From Lachnospiraceae bacterium (GTDB lineage: Bacteria > Bacillota > Clostridia > Lachnospirales > Lachnospiraceae), in NCBI GenBank assembly GCA_024692955.1, contig JAILLW010000130.1, positions 1 through 45,064 on the forward strand: 45,064 nucleotides of DNA, read 5' to 3'. Numbering within the stretch: position 1 is the stretch's first letter; each line of letters starts with the position of its first letter. This document shows positions 33,596 to 42,726 of the stretch, in pieces. Position numbers and translations under genes: made by a program. The notes under the pieces are model-generated. The model made no database searches. It saw only the letters and a list, made by a program, of their open reading frames with translations, and was not told the origin of the DNA.

Positions 33596-35827
33596 TCAAC
33601 CGGCAGTAAAGGTCACCGGGCGCCGGATCTCTTTCGTCTCCGTGCCGCCCTCGATCGTCTCCACGGTCCCGTCCTCATTTGTGACCGTCACGTCCTCCGT
33701 CGTATTCGTATACTGGAACAGGAGGACACCGGTAGGACTGGTGATCCCCGTGATGCTCTGCTCGGGAAGCGGGAATGAGGAGGTCTGCGTGCTGAGAAGG
33801 GTCGTTCCGTCATCGGAAAAGAGCGTTACCGTCACCATGGTACCGGAGCGGTAGTCCGGATCCTCCTCCGGTGTCGGTGCCTGGATCGTATCCGTAAACC
33901 TGTAGGTCTGCTGCTCCGGACCGATGCTGATGCGGACATCCACCTTGCTTCCGGGATCCGCGTAGCTTCCGCCCACGGGGCTCTGGGAGAATACCTTGCC
34001 CTTATAGGCGGAGTCATCGTAATGCTCCTCGATCACGTTGCCGAGGGCAAGTCCCTTTTCCGTAAGGATCGACATGGCCGTCATCTCATCCTGTCCGGTC
34101 ACATCCGGTACATTGATCTTATTCTCCTCCGGCCCGAGGCTTATCCAGATCGTCACAGAAGAATCCGCCGGAGCTTTGCTCCCGGCCTCCGGAGACTGTT
34201 TAAAGATATTGCCCTTCGCGATAAATTCATCATGGCCTTCCGTCTTGCTCGGAACGAAGCCTTTGTCGACCAGCATCGCCACCGCTTCGGCTTCGGATTT
34301 CGAAACCACATCCGGCACCTCGATCCCGGTCTCGTTTGCGCCCATGCTCACCGTGAGCACAACGTTCGTCCCCTCCGGAACCACCTCACCTGCCGCGAGC
34401 GAGCAGCGGATCACTTTGCCGAGAGCCACATCCGCGCTCTCCTCATATTCGATCTCCGGCGTGAGTCCCGCTTCCAGCAGGGCCACCTTTACCTTGTCCG
34501 CGTCCTTGCCGGCCACATCGATCATCTTCACGAAAGTGGTCTCTTCGATCGCATCATCCTTATCGCTGCCGGAGCCCGGCTTAAAGAGTCCGAGCGCCTT
34601 CGCCACAAGAAAGATCACCACAAGTCCGATCAGGACCGCCGCCGCCACCGCAAAGATCGTGGTCAGTTTCTCCATCTTCGGATCCCTGCCCTGTCCGTAG
34701 CGGCTGTCATAATCGTCCTCGTAGCTGTCCTCATACCGGTCATCATACCCGGCAGGCCCGTCATCGTATTCGTCTTCGTAATACGGATCATCCGCGGGAG
34801 GGTTATCCGGATACTCCTCGCGCTGTTTCCGCATTCTCGCGCTTCTTGCGCTCTCTTTTCTCGCTTCCTCCTCCGTCCGTAAATTGATGGATTCCGTGAT
34901 GGTGTCCCGTCTGGCCACCGACTTGCGCACTTCCGAAAGATCCTTTTCATCCATGGTCTTCGTGGTGCCCAGTTCATTCTGCCTGTCGATCTGCACGAAA
35001 TTCTCATCCGGATTCATCAGTGCCTTCTTCAGATCGCGGATCAGCTCCGACATGGACTGATAGCGCCGGTCCGGAGATTTCTGGCAGCATTTGAACACGA
35101 TCTGTTCGACGGAAACCGGGATCTCGGATACGAAATCACGGGGGGAGGGCATCTCCTGCTGGATATGCTTGATCGCGATGGCGACCGTGGTCTCTCCGTT
35201 AAAGGGAACCCTTCCGGTCAGCATCTCAAACAGGGTGATACCGAGAGAATAGATATCGGATTTTTCATCGGAATATCCGCCTCTTGCCTGTTCGGGCGAG
35301 GTATAATGCACGGATCCCATCACATTCGATGTGATGGTGTTTGAAGTGGCCGCCTTGGCGATGCCGAAATCCGTCACCTTCACCTTTCCTTCTTTGGAGA
35401 TCATCACATTCTGGGGTTTGATATCCCTGTGGATGATATGATTGTTATGAGCGGCTTCGATGCCCATCGCGACCTGGATCGCGATGGAGAGCGCCTCCTT
35501 GATGGAGAGCCTCGCTTTCTTTTCGATGTATTTCTTAAGCGTGATGCCTTCCACGAGCTCCATTACGATATAATGGATGCCGTCCTCCTGGCCCACGTCA
35601 TATACGTTCACGATATTGGGATGCATGAGCCCGGCCGCGGCCTGCGCCTCGACCCGGAATTTGGATACGAAATTCGCGTTCTCCGAAAACTCCTGCTTCA
35701 GGACCTTGACCGCAACAAAGCGGTTCAGCTTGTGATCCTTCGCCTTATATACATCGGACATCCCGCCGGTCCCGATCTTCTCGATCACTTCATATCGATC
35801 AGCAATGACCATTCCTATCTTAACCAT
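33596..35827 (-). CDS. prkC: PASTA-domain Ser/Thr protein kinase (PrkC/PknB)
   Basis: 743 aa. The kinase domain (1-270) is complete: glycine loop GTGGMSDVYKAKD, VAVKVL, HRDIKPQN, DFGIA and GSVHYTSPEQARG. A linker rich in acidic residues, R and Y precedes one membrane helix (about 390-412, IFAVAAAVLIGLVVIFLVAK), and three PASTA domains follow (about residues 430-640, each with a V-P-D/V-G-like start: VPDVVSKSEAEAVAML, VPDVTGQDEMTAMSIL), then a C-terminal beta domain of about 100 residues. PASTA domains bind muropeptides, so this kinase reports wall state. It is paired with the prpC phosphatase gene 9 bases upstream, the normal arrangement. Ribosome binding site AAGGTG. Confidence 0.95.
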   Translation of the reverse strand: MVKIGMVIADRYEVIEKIGTGGMSDVYKAKDHKLNRFVAVKVLKQEFSENANFVSKFRVEAQAAAGLMHPNIVNVYDVGQEDGIHYIVMELVEGITLKKYIEKKARLSIKEALSIAIQVAMGIEAAHNNHIIHRDIKPQNVMISKEGKVKVTDFGIAKAATSNTITSNVMGSVHYTSPEQARGGYSDEKSDIYSLGITLFEMLTGRVPFNGETTVAIAIKHIQQEMPSPRDFVSEIPVSVEQIVFKCCQKSPDRRYQSMSELIRDLKKALMNPDENFVQIDRQNELGTTKTMDEKDLSEVRKSVARRDTITESINLRTEEEARKESARSARMRKQREEYPDNPPADDPYYEDEYDDGPAGYDDRYEDSYEDDYDSRYGQGRDPKMEKLTTIFAVAAAVLIGLVVIFLVAKALGLFKPGSGSDKDDAIEETTFVKMIDVAGKDADKVKVALLEAGLTPEIEYEESADVALGKVIRCSLAAGEVVPEGTNVVLTVSMGANETGIEVPDVVSKSEAEAVAMLVDKGFVPSKTEGHDEFIAKGNIFKQSPEAGSKAPADSSVTIWISLGPEENKINVPDVTGQDEMTAMSILTEKGLALGNVIEEHYDDSAYKGKVFSQSPVGGSYADPGSKVDVRISIGPEQQTYRFTDTIQAPTPEEDPDYRSGTMVTVTLFSDDGTTLLSTQTSSFPLPEQSITGITSPTGVLLFQYTNTTEDVTVTNEDGTVETIEGGTETKEIRRPVTFTAG

Positions 35828-35836
35828 AAAATCACC

Positions 35837-36565
35837 TTATACGTCCGCGTCTATGATCACGACCGCGATATTGTCCCTGCCGCCGTTCTCATTCGCCTTT
35901 TCGACCAGTTTTCTCGCCTTTTCGATAATGCCGAGATCCTCACCGAGGATCGCGGCGATCTCATCATCCGTCACCATGTTCGTCAGTCCGTCCGAACATA
36001 AAAGAACAAGGTCCCCGGGATCCAGTTCCTCCGTGAAGAAATCCACTTCAACGGAATCCCGGGCACCTACCGCCCGTGTAATGATGTTCTTGTCGGGATG
36101 AAGTCTCGCGGCCTCTTTTGTCATGCCGCCCATCCGCACCATCTCTTCCACCAGGGAATGATCTCTGGTGATCTGCCGGAGGGTATGGGAGAAAAGATAA
36201 AGCCTGCTGTCCCCCACGTTTGCCACCTGAAGGGTGCGTCCGTGCACGGAACAGCAGACGATGGTCGTCCCCATCCCGTAGAGATCCGCATCTTCCCGTG
36301 CTCTTTCCCGGATCAGCTCGTTCGCGTTGCGGATCGCCTTTCCCATAATGCGGAAGGGCTTTTGCTCCACGCTCCCCCTGATCTCCCGGACAACGGATTC
36401 CACCGCGTACTTCGAGGCATAATCGCCCGCATTGTGGCCGCCCATTCCGTCCGCGACAATATAAAGATTGTCAAAGCTTCCGACGGGTTCGTCGGACGCA
36501 AAGACATAATCCTGATTGATCTTTCTCTTTTTCCCTATATCCGTAAGGAATGCGGAAGTAATCAC
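35837..36565 (-). CDS. prpC: PP2C-type Ser/Thr phosphatase (PrpC/Stp)
   Basis: 242 aa from the start I chose. Motifs of the PP2C/PPM family are complete: TDIGKKRKINQDYV at the start, ADGMGGHNAGDYAS (metal-binding Asp-Gly), GDSRLYLF, RDHSLVEEMV, CSDGLTNMV and GGRDNIAVV. It dephosphorylates proteins phosphorylated by PrkC. The start is a GTG with AAGGAGG exactly five bases upstream. Upstream in-frame ATGs at 36589 and 36628 have no ribosome binding site, and the family normally begins a few residues before TDIGKKRKINQ. It follows rlmN by a 73-base gap. Confidence 0.94.
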   Translation of the reverse strand: MITSAFLTDIGKKRKINQDYVFASDEPVGSFDNLYIVADGMGGHNAGDYASKYAVESVVREIRGSVEQKPFRIMGKAIRNANELIRERAREDADLYGMGTTIVCCSVHGRTLQVANVGDSRLYLFSHTLRQITRDHSLVEEMVRMGGMTKEAARLHPDKNIITRAVGARDSVEVDFFTEELDPGDLVLLCSDGLTNMVTDDEIAAILGEDLGIIEKARKLVEKANENGGRDNIAVVIIDADV

Positions 36566-36638
36566 CTGATCCTCCTTGGGGGTGATCATCCGGAAAAAGT
36601 GCCCCGAATGCCTAATATAAAATATCACAAAAGGTGTC

Positions 36639-37679
36639 TTATTGCAAATCAGCCGGGATGCCGTCGCGGTGCCTCAGCTGCCCGCAGGCCCCGTCGATGT
36701 CACTTCCGAGTTCCCGCCTTACCGTAACGTTCACACCTCTTTTTAAAAGTCTGTCCCTAAAGTTTAAGACCGCCGCTCTTTTCGGGCGCTTCATTCCCGC
36801 CTCCGTAACGGGATTCACCGGGATGAGATTGACGTGGGCGCCAAGGCTCTTCGCGATGGAGGAAAGCCCCTCCGCATCCTCATCCGTATCATTGTTTCCG
36901 GCGATCAGTGCGTATTCGAGGCTCAGTCTTCTCCCCGTCCGGTCGAAATAGTACCTGCAGGCCTCTGTAAGCTCACGGATCGAATAAGACTTCGCTACCG
37001 GCATGATGCGCCGCCGTTTTTCGTCCGTCACGGCATGCAGTGAGATCGCGAGGGTGATCTGAAATCTTCTGTCCGCCAGTTCCCGTATCTTCGGAACGAT
37101 CCCGCAGGTGGATACCGTAATGTTCCTCTGGGAGAGGTTCCGTCCCTTCTCATCCGAGACCAACTCGATAAATCTGACAAGGTTGTCATAATTGTCCAGA
37201 GGCTCTCCCGTTCCCATGACGACGATATGGGAAAGCTTCGATCCCGTATCCTTTTCCACGACGGCAATCTCGCCCAGCATTTCCGATGCGGTAAGATTCC
37301 TCTTCAGGCCGCCGATCCCGGACGCGCAGAAGGCGCAGCCCATCCGGCAGCCCGCCTGGGAGGATATACAGACGGTATCTCCGTATTCATAGCGCATGCG
37401 GACCGCTTCGATCAGATTCCCGTCCTCCAGCTCAAGAAGATATTTCCTGGTGCCGTCGATTTTCGATTCCTGTACTTTCCGGATGACGGGCTCCCTGAGG
37501 ACACAGTCTTCGGACAGTTTTTCCCTGAGGGGTTTCGGAAGGTTCGTCATCTCATCGAAAGAGATCGCGCCGCGTTTATGAAGCCAGTCAAAGATCTGGG
37601 AGGCCCGGTACGAGGGCTCGCCGAGTGTCTTCAGATAATCTGTAAGCTCCGGGATCGTGAGGGATCCAAGATCGTTCAT
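36639..37679 (-). CDS. rlmN: RlmN, 23S rRNA A2503 / tRNA A37 methyltransferase
   Basis: 346 aa radical-SAM enzyme. The CxxxCxxC cluster motif is in CRMGCAFCASG (about residues 110-120). The protein has the fold order of RlmN: N-terminal helical domain (PELTDYLKTLGEPSYRASQI), SSQAGC, GTGEPLDNYD and the methylated cysteine in the C-terminal GACGQLRHRDG. It adds a C2 methyl to A2503 of 23S rRNA. Gene spacing of 6 bases after rsmB suggests one operon. Residue length is normal. Confidence 0.95.
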   Translation of the reverse strand: MNDLGSLTIPELTDYLKTLGEPSYRASQIFDWLHKRGAISFDEMTNLPKPLREKLSEDCVLREPVIRKVQESKIDGTRKYLLELEDGNLIEAVRMRYEYGDTVCISSQAGCRMGCAFCASGIGGLKRNLTASEMLGEIAVVEKDTGSKLSHIVVMGTGEPLDNYDNLVRFIELVSDEKGRNLSQRNITVSTCGIVPKIRELADRRFQITLAISLHAVTDEKRRRIMPVAKSYSIRELTEACRYYFDRTGRRLSLEYALIAGNNDTDEDAEGLSSIAKSLGAHVNLIPVNPVTEAGMKRPKRAAVLNFRDRLLKRGVNVTVRRELGSDIDGACGQLRHRDGIPADLQ

Positions 37680-37685
37680 ACCGTC

Positions 37686-39002
37686 TTACTCCTTCCTCGA
37701 AAGCCTCGCGATGAAGAATCCGTCCGTGCCGTCGCGGCCGGGAAGCAGTGTCCGCATCCCCTCCGGAAGATACAGCGGATCCGGCCGGAGCACGAATCCG
37801 TGACGCTCGATGAGATACTGCGCCTGCTCTTCGTTTTCGGAAGGATTCAGGGTACAGGTGGAATACAGCAGGGTCCCTCCTTTTTTCACATAACAGGCGG
37901 ACGCATCCAGGATCTTTCTCTGAAGATCGCGAAGCGCCAAAAGATCTTCTTTTTTCGTCTTGCTCCGAAGATCCGACTTTCGCGTGAGCACACCGAGCCC
38001 CGAGCAGGGAAGATCCGCAAGGACGACATCCGCCTTTTCCCGCAGGGTCTCATCCGTCACGGTCGCGTCAAAGTCCGCGATCCGGATGCTTCCTCCGTTT
38101 CGGTTAAGGGATTCGCAGCGGCTCACCGTGTCTTTCAGCATGGCGATCCTCGCATCCCCGATATCCCTTGCGATCACTTCACCGCCGCAGTCAAAGGCTC
38201 CGACGGTCTTTCCTCCGGGTGACGCGCAAAGATCGATCACCAGATCTCCTTTTTTGATTCCCGCGCAGCATACCGCAAACTGGCTCGCGGAATCCTGAAC
38301 GATATAGAGGCCTTCGGAAAAGCCCGGCAAAGAAGCTGCGCTCACTCCTTTCGGAAGAGCATAGGCCCGGGGAAGCAGCGACAGTATTCCCGCATGTGTG
38401 CCGCCGGGTTCATCCTTTGCGGTTTCCATCGGGATGAGGCCTTCCCTTACCGGAACGGCGGGGTCTTCTCCCCGGTATCTTACGAACACCGGATGCTCTT
38501 TCCGGATATCATCAAGAACGGCCGCGGCATTTTCCGCGCCGTAATGCTTCGAAAGATGGTCGATGATCCAGGAGGGAACGGGTGAGCGGGAGCTCATCTC
38601 GAAAGAAAGGGCTTCCCGGTCCTTCCCGATACTCCGGAGAGTTCCGTTCACAAAGCCCGAAAGATTTGAAAAGCCGCGCTTTCGGACGAGTTTCACGGCT
38701 TCATTCACGATCGCCGCAGAGGGGACTCTGTCAAAATAAACAAGCTGTGCGGTGCTCATTCGAAGCACGGTCCTTATCAGCGGTTTCTGCTTTTTCACCT
38801 TCAGTGAGGCATAACGGTCGATCACCTCATCCACAAGGAGCAGTTCTTCCACCGTCACTTCCGTTACGCGCTTTATGAAAGCCTTGCTCCTTGAAGGAAG
38901 ATAATCGTACTTGTCAAGGACGGCCTTTTCCGTCAGGTGGGAATAGGCGCCTTTCTCAAGGATCTCGGTCAGGATGTCCAGAATGATCTCGCGTTCGTTC
39001 AT
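37686..39002 (-). CDS. rsmB: RsmB, 16S rRNA m5C967 methyltransferase
   Basis: 438 aa. A NusB-like helical RNA-binding domain (1-150; AFIKRVTEVTVEELLLVDEV and AIVNEAVKLVRKRGFSNLSG) precedes the methyltransferase fold. SAM motif VIDLCASPGGKT (near 258) and the two catalytic cysteines in DLPCSGLGVLTRKSD (near 330) and YSTCTLNPSENEEQ (near 380) are present. The N-terminus overlaps the fmt stop by 4 bases. Function: methylates C967 of 16S rRNA. Typical order fmt-rsmB-rlmN. Confidence 0.95.
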   Translation of the reverse strand: MNEREIILDILTEILEKGAYSHLTEKAVLDKYDYLPSRSKAFIKRVTEVTVEELLLVDEVIDRYASLKVKKQKPLIRTVLRMSTAQLVYFDRVPSAAIVNEAVKLVRKRGFSNLSGFVNGTLRSIGKDREALSFEMSSRSPVPSWIIDHLSKHYGAENAAAVLDDIRKEHPVFVRYRGEDPAVPVREGLIPMETAKDEPGGTHAGILSLLPRAYALPKGVSAASLPGFSEGLYIVQDSASQFAVCCAGIKKGDLVIDLCASPGGKTVGAFDCGGEVIARDIGDARIAMLKDTVSRCESLNRNGGSIRIADFDATVTDETLREKADVVLADLPCSGLGVLTRKSDLRSKTKKEDLLALRDLQRKILDASACYVKKGGTLLYSTCTLNPSENEEQAQYLIERHGFVLRPDPLYLPEGMRTLLPGRDGTDGFFIARLSRKE

Positions 39003-39976
39003 CGATCCGTACCGAGGACGATGCCCGGAGCGAGTTCGAAGCCGAGAAGAAAATCATGAACGCTCATGCGTTTTTTCCCTTCGAGCTGAACCTCGAGGAC
39101 CATCAGAGCACCTTCTCCCGTAAGCACCGTAAATTCGTTTTTCGTTACCGAAAGAACACAGCCCGGACGCTCTTCCTTCACGGACAGGCCGGAACCGGAA
39201 ACATTTTCCGACACATCTGTCATATTTGCTTCGCGGCTCTTCCAGATCTTCAGGGTCTTTCCCCGGATCGTCGTATACGCCGAAGGCCAGGGGTTGAGCC
39301 CCCGCACGCTCCGTTCGATTAAAGAAGCCTTTCTTCCCCAGTCGATCCGTCCCATTTCCTTTTCGATCTTTCCCACATGGGTCGCCTCGGCCTCTTCCTG
39401 GGCCTGCCCCTTAAGGCTCCCGTTTTCGATCCCGGGCAGTGCCTCAAGAAGCGCATCGGCGCCCAGCTTCGTCAGTTTGTCAAAGAGGCTTCCTCCCGTC
39501 TCCTCCTTTTCGATCCGGATCTCTTTCCGGTAAAGGATATCCCCGGTATCCACTCCTTCATCCATCCGCATAATGGTGATACCCGTCTTTTCCTCTCCGT
39601 TCAGGATCGCCCACTGGATCGGAGAAGCGCCCCGGTATTTCGGAAGCAGGGAGGCATGGATGTTCACGCAGCCAAGGCGCGGCATTTCAAGGATCTCCCT
39701 TGAGAGGATCTGTCCGAAGGCAGCCACCACAAAAAGATCGGCTTCATACTCCCGGAGTTTTGAAACCGCTTCCTCCATCCGGATCTTCACCGGCTGAAAC
39801 ACAGGGATCCCGTATTTCAGAGCACATTCCTTCACAGGGCTCATGGAAAGTGCCTTGCCCCTTCCCTTTTCCCTGTCCGGCTGCGTGACCGCAAGCACCA
39901 CTTCATATCCCGCTTCGACAAGTGCCTCAAGCGGTGATGCCGCAAAATCCGGCGTTCCCATAAAAACGATCTTCAT
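38999..39976 (-). CDS. fmt: Methionyl-tRNA formyltransferase
   Basis: 325 aa. Starts KIVFMGTPDFAASPLEAL and continues with TQPDREKGRGKALSMSP. The formyl-transfer site is in HASLLPKYRGASPIQWAILN (near 109-128), with the MDEGVDTGDIL loop. The C-terminal tRNA-binding domain (about 205-320) is normal. It formylates initiator Met-tRNA, which the deformylase encoded 14 bases upstream later reverses. The two genes are paired across bacteria. Confidence 0.96.
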   Translation of the reverse strand: MKIVFMGTPDFAASPLEALVEAGYEVVLAVTQPDREKGRGKALSMSPVKECALKYGIPVFQPVKIRMEEAVSKLREYEADLFVVAAFGQILSREILEMPRLGCVNIHASLLPKYRGASPIQWAILNGEEKTGITIMRMDEGVDTGDILYRKEIRIEKEETGGSLFDKLTKLGADALLEALPGIENGSLKGQAQEEAEATHVGKIEKEMGRIDWGRKASLIERSVRGLNPWPSAYTTIRGKTLKIWKSREANMTDVSENVSGSGLSVKEERPGCVLSVTKNEFTVLTGEGALMVLEVQLEGKKRMSVHDFLLGFELAPGIVLGTDR

Positions 39977-39990
39977 AGGTGATCCGTCTC

Positions 39991-40488
39991 CTAATCTTCC
40001 TTTTTTTTCTCAGCCTCTTCCTGCACTTCGGAGGCCTCACGAAGCTCGCCTTCCACCTGTTCCACATAGAGATGGCCTTCGAGATGGTCATACTCATGGA
40101 GGATCGCCCTTGCCATGATCTCTTCCCCCTCCAGGGTAAACTCCTCCATGTTTTCATCAAGGGCACGTACCTTCACGTAGTTCGGGCGTTTCACCATACC
40201 GGTCTTTCCCGGTACGGACAGGCACCCTTCCCAGCCCTCCTGTTCGCCGGAGGTCTCAAGGATCTCGGGATTTACGAACACAAAGGGATCTTCCCCCGTC
40301 ACGTCAATGACGAAGATTCTCTTCAGGATCCCGACCTGGGGAGCGGCAAGCCCCACTCCGTCCGCGTCATACATGGTCTCAAGCATATCATCAATGAGTT
40401 CCCTTGTACGATCGGTCATCTCCTTTACTTCCTTGCAGGGTTTCGTAAGGACCGGATCCCCCATGGTTCGAATGTTTCTGAGTGCCAT
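39991..40488 (-). CDS. def: Peptide deformylase
   Basis: 165 aa. The three catalytic motifs are present: GVGLAAPQVG (near 44), EGCLSVPG (near 91) and HEYDH (about 133). The C-terminus is an acidic and Lys-rich tail (EVQEEAEKKKED). Metal-dependent removal of the N-formyl group from new proteins. Follows priA by 30 bases and precedes fmt. Confidence 0.96.
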   Translation of the reverse strand: MALRNIRTMGDPVLTKPCKEVKEMTDRTRELIDDMLETMYDADGVGLAAPQVGILKRIFVIDVTGEDPFVFVNPEILETSGEQEGWEGCLSVPGKTGMVKRPNYVKVRALDENMEEFTLEGEEIMARAILHEYDHLEGHLYVEQVEGELREASEVQEEAEKKKED

Positions 40489-40518
40489 AATGTCTTCCCT
40501 TCTTTCCGAAATCAGTTT

Positions 40519-42723
40519 TTATAATACCGTAAAGCTTACGGTCTCCGTCTCCACCGGTGCGGTGAAAAGATAATCCTCAAGCGCCTGTCTGGTATCAAGA
40601 AGCGCGTCTTTCTCAGCGCATTTAAGATACAGATGATAGCGGTAGCGGTCGTTGATCTTCGGGATCGGAGCCGGGGCCGGGCCGATGGCCGAAACCGGAA
40701 AAGCACAGCGTTTCTTCAGTGCCACGGCAAGTCCCAGCGCGCGCTTTTCCACTGCCGAGGTAATGAGGATCTCCAGCATGTTCCCCTCCGGCGGATAGCC
40801 GCAAAGCCCCCTGCAGGCCATCTCCTCCCGGTAGAACGCTTCATAGTCCTGAGTGGCGGAAAGCACGATGCTGTAATGCTCCGGCCGGTAGGTCTGGATC
40901 AGCGCCTCTCCGGGAATCGATCCCCGCCCGGCCCTTCCGCAGGCCTGGGTAAGGAGCTGGAAGGTCCTCTCGCCGGTCCTGAAGTCGGACTCGTTCAAAG
41001 AAAGGTCCGCGGCAATGATCCCTACCAGGGTGACCTTCGGAAAATCATGCCCCTTCACGATCATCTGGGTCCCGATGAGCACATCCGCCTCGCCCCGTGA
41101 AAAGGCCCCGAGTATCTCCTCATAGCTGTCCTTCTTCCGGGTGGTGTCCGCATCCATCCGGAGGACCTTGGCCTTCGGAAAGATCCTTTTCACCTCATCC
41201 TCGACCTGCTGGGTTCCCGCCCGGAATCCGGAAATATACTTCGAACCGCAATGGGGACAGCGGTCGATATCCGCGGTCTCGTAACCGCAGTAATGGCACA
41301 TGAGTTTTCCGCCTCTGTGCCTTACCAGCGACACTTCGCAATGGGGACATTTCACCGCCTCGCCGCAGGCCCGGCAGCTGATGAAGGAAACATACCCTCT
41401 CCGGTTAAGAAAAAGCATGCTCTGCTCTCCCCGGCCGATCCTTTCTTCGAGAGCCTTCCGGAGATCCTCACTGAACATGGACCGGTTGCCGGAAGAAAGT
41501 TCCTTTCGCATATCGATGATCCGGACTTCGGGAAGCGTCCCGCCGGTGAGCCGCCTGGTAAGGCGGAACAGCCTGTATTCTCCCGTTACCGCCTTATGAT
41601 AGGCCTCCAGGGAGGGCGTAGCCGACCCGAGCACCAGAGATGCCCCCTTGATCCTGCAGAGTTCCTCCGCGGTCTCTCTCGTATGATAGCGGGGATTCTG
41701 CTCGGAGATGTAGCTGCTCTCATGCTCTTCGTCCATAATGACCATCCCGGGCTTCGGAAAAGGTACGAACAGCGCGGACCTGGGTCCGATGATCACATCG
41801 ATCTCTCCCCTTTCGGCCCGGAGGCACTGATCATAGCGTTCTCCTTCGGAAAGCCTGGAATGCAGGACCGATACCCGGTCGCCGAATCGTTTGTAAAAGC
41901 GCATCAGCGTCTGGTAGGTAAGGGCAATCTCGGGGATCAGCATGATGCACTGCTCCCCCTCCGCAATGACTTCCTCGATAAGCCGGAGATAGACTTCCGT
42001 TTTGCCGGAGCCCGTGATACCGTGGATCAGGGACACACCCCGTCCGCCGTCTTTATGCTCCCGGAAATCCCGCAGGATCTCCCTCAGGATCTCCTCCTGC
42101 TCATCCGAAAGAACGGGCCTGTCATCGCTTTCTTCGGAAAGACGCACCGGATTCCGAAGCTGCGTTCTCGTCTCGAGCCGGATCACCCCGTCTTCCGCAA
42201 GGGACTGTATGGTCTTCGCACTTACGTGAAGCTTTCCGGTCACCAGTTCACAGGGGATCCTCTCTTCCCGGATCAGTTCCCCGAGCAGTCTTTCCTTTGC
42301 GCTCTGCTTCTTTCTTCCGCACTCGGCATACAGGGAGCGGATCTTCTCCACGGACAGGAGCCGGACCACGGTCTTTTTCTCCACGGGTCTTACCGTTTTT
42401 TTCGCGGGGAGTACCGTTCTTAAAGCCGCGATCATGGTCGAGCCGTAAGTTCTTTTCAGAAAAGCCGCAAGACGGATCGCGTCCGCGGTAACGGGAACCG
42501 CGTCCTCTCTTTGCGCCGCGATCTTTTTGATCCTCTCTTCGGGATAGTCCGTTTTTTCGGAAAGTCCGACCACGTAAGCCGTGCGGAGCGTGTTTCCCCG
42601 TCCGAAGGGTACATCCACACAGCTTCCGATCCCGATCAAGCCTTCAAGGCGCTCCGGAATGGCATACTGAAAGATCCGGTCCACCTTTTCATGGGAAATG
42701 TCTATGATCACATCGGCATACAT
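40519..42723 (-). CDS. priA: PriA, primosomal replication restart helicase
   Basis: 734 aa. N-terminal DNA-binding domain (VIIDISHEKVDRIFQYAIPE), Walker A GITGSGKTEVYLRL, DEEH box MDEEHESSYISEQ, zinc motifs from CRACGEAVKCPHCEVS to CHYCGYETADIDRCPHCGSK (eight cysteines) and the helicase C-terminal block ADVLIGTQMIVKGHDFPKVT. Loads the replisome at stalled forks. Spaced 3 bases after murE, so it shares the murE promoter. Length is normal. Confidence 0.96.
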   Translation of the reverse strand: MYADVIIDISHEKVDRIFQYAIPERLEGLIGIGSCVDVPFGRGNTLRTAYVVGLSEKTDYPEERIKKIAAQREDAVPVTADAIRLAAFLKRTYGSTMIAALRTVLPAKKTVRPVEKKTVVRLLSVEKIRSLYAECGRKKQSAKERLLGELIREERIPCELVTGKLHVSAKTIQSLAEDGVIRLETRTQLRNPVRLSEESDDRPVLSDEQEEILREILRDFREHKDGGRGVSLIHGITGSGKTEVYLRLIEEVIAEGEQCIMLIPEIALTYQTLMRFYKRFGDRVSVLHSRLSEGERYDQCLRAERGEIDVIIGPRSALFVPFPKPGMVIMDEEHESSYISEQNPRYHTRETAEELCRIKGASLVLGSATPSLEAYHKAVTGEYRLFRLTRRLTGGTLPEVRIIDMRKELSSGNRSMFSEDLRKALEERIGRGEQSMLFLNRRGYVSFISCRACGEAVKCPHCEVSLVRHRGGKLMCHYCGYETADIDRCPHCGSKYISGFRAGTQQVEDEVKRIFPKAKVLRMDADTTRKKDSYEEILGAFSRGEADVLIGTQMIVKGHDFPKVTLVGIIAADLSLNESDFRTGERTFQLLTQACGRAGRGSIPGEALIQTYRPEHYSIVLSATQDYEAFYREEMACRGLCGYPPEGNMLEILITSAVEKRALGLAVALKKRCAFPVSAIGPAPAPIPKINDRYRYHLYLKCAEKDALLDTRQALEDYLFTAPVETETVSFTVL

Positions 42724-42726
42724 GGA

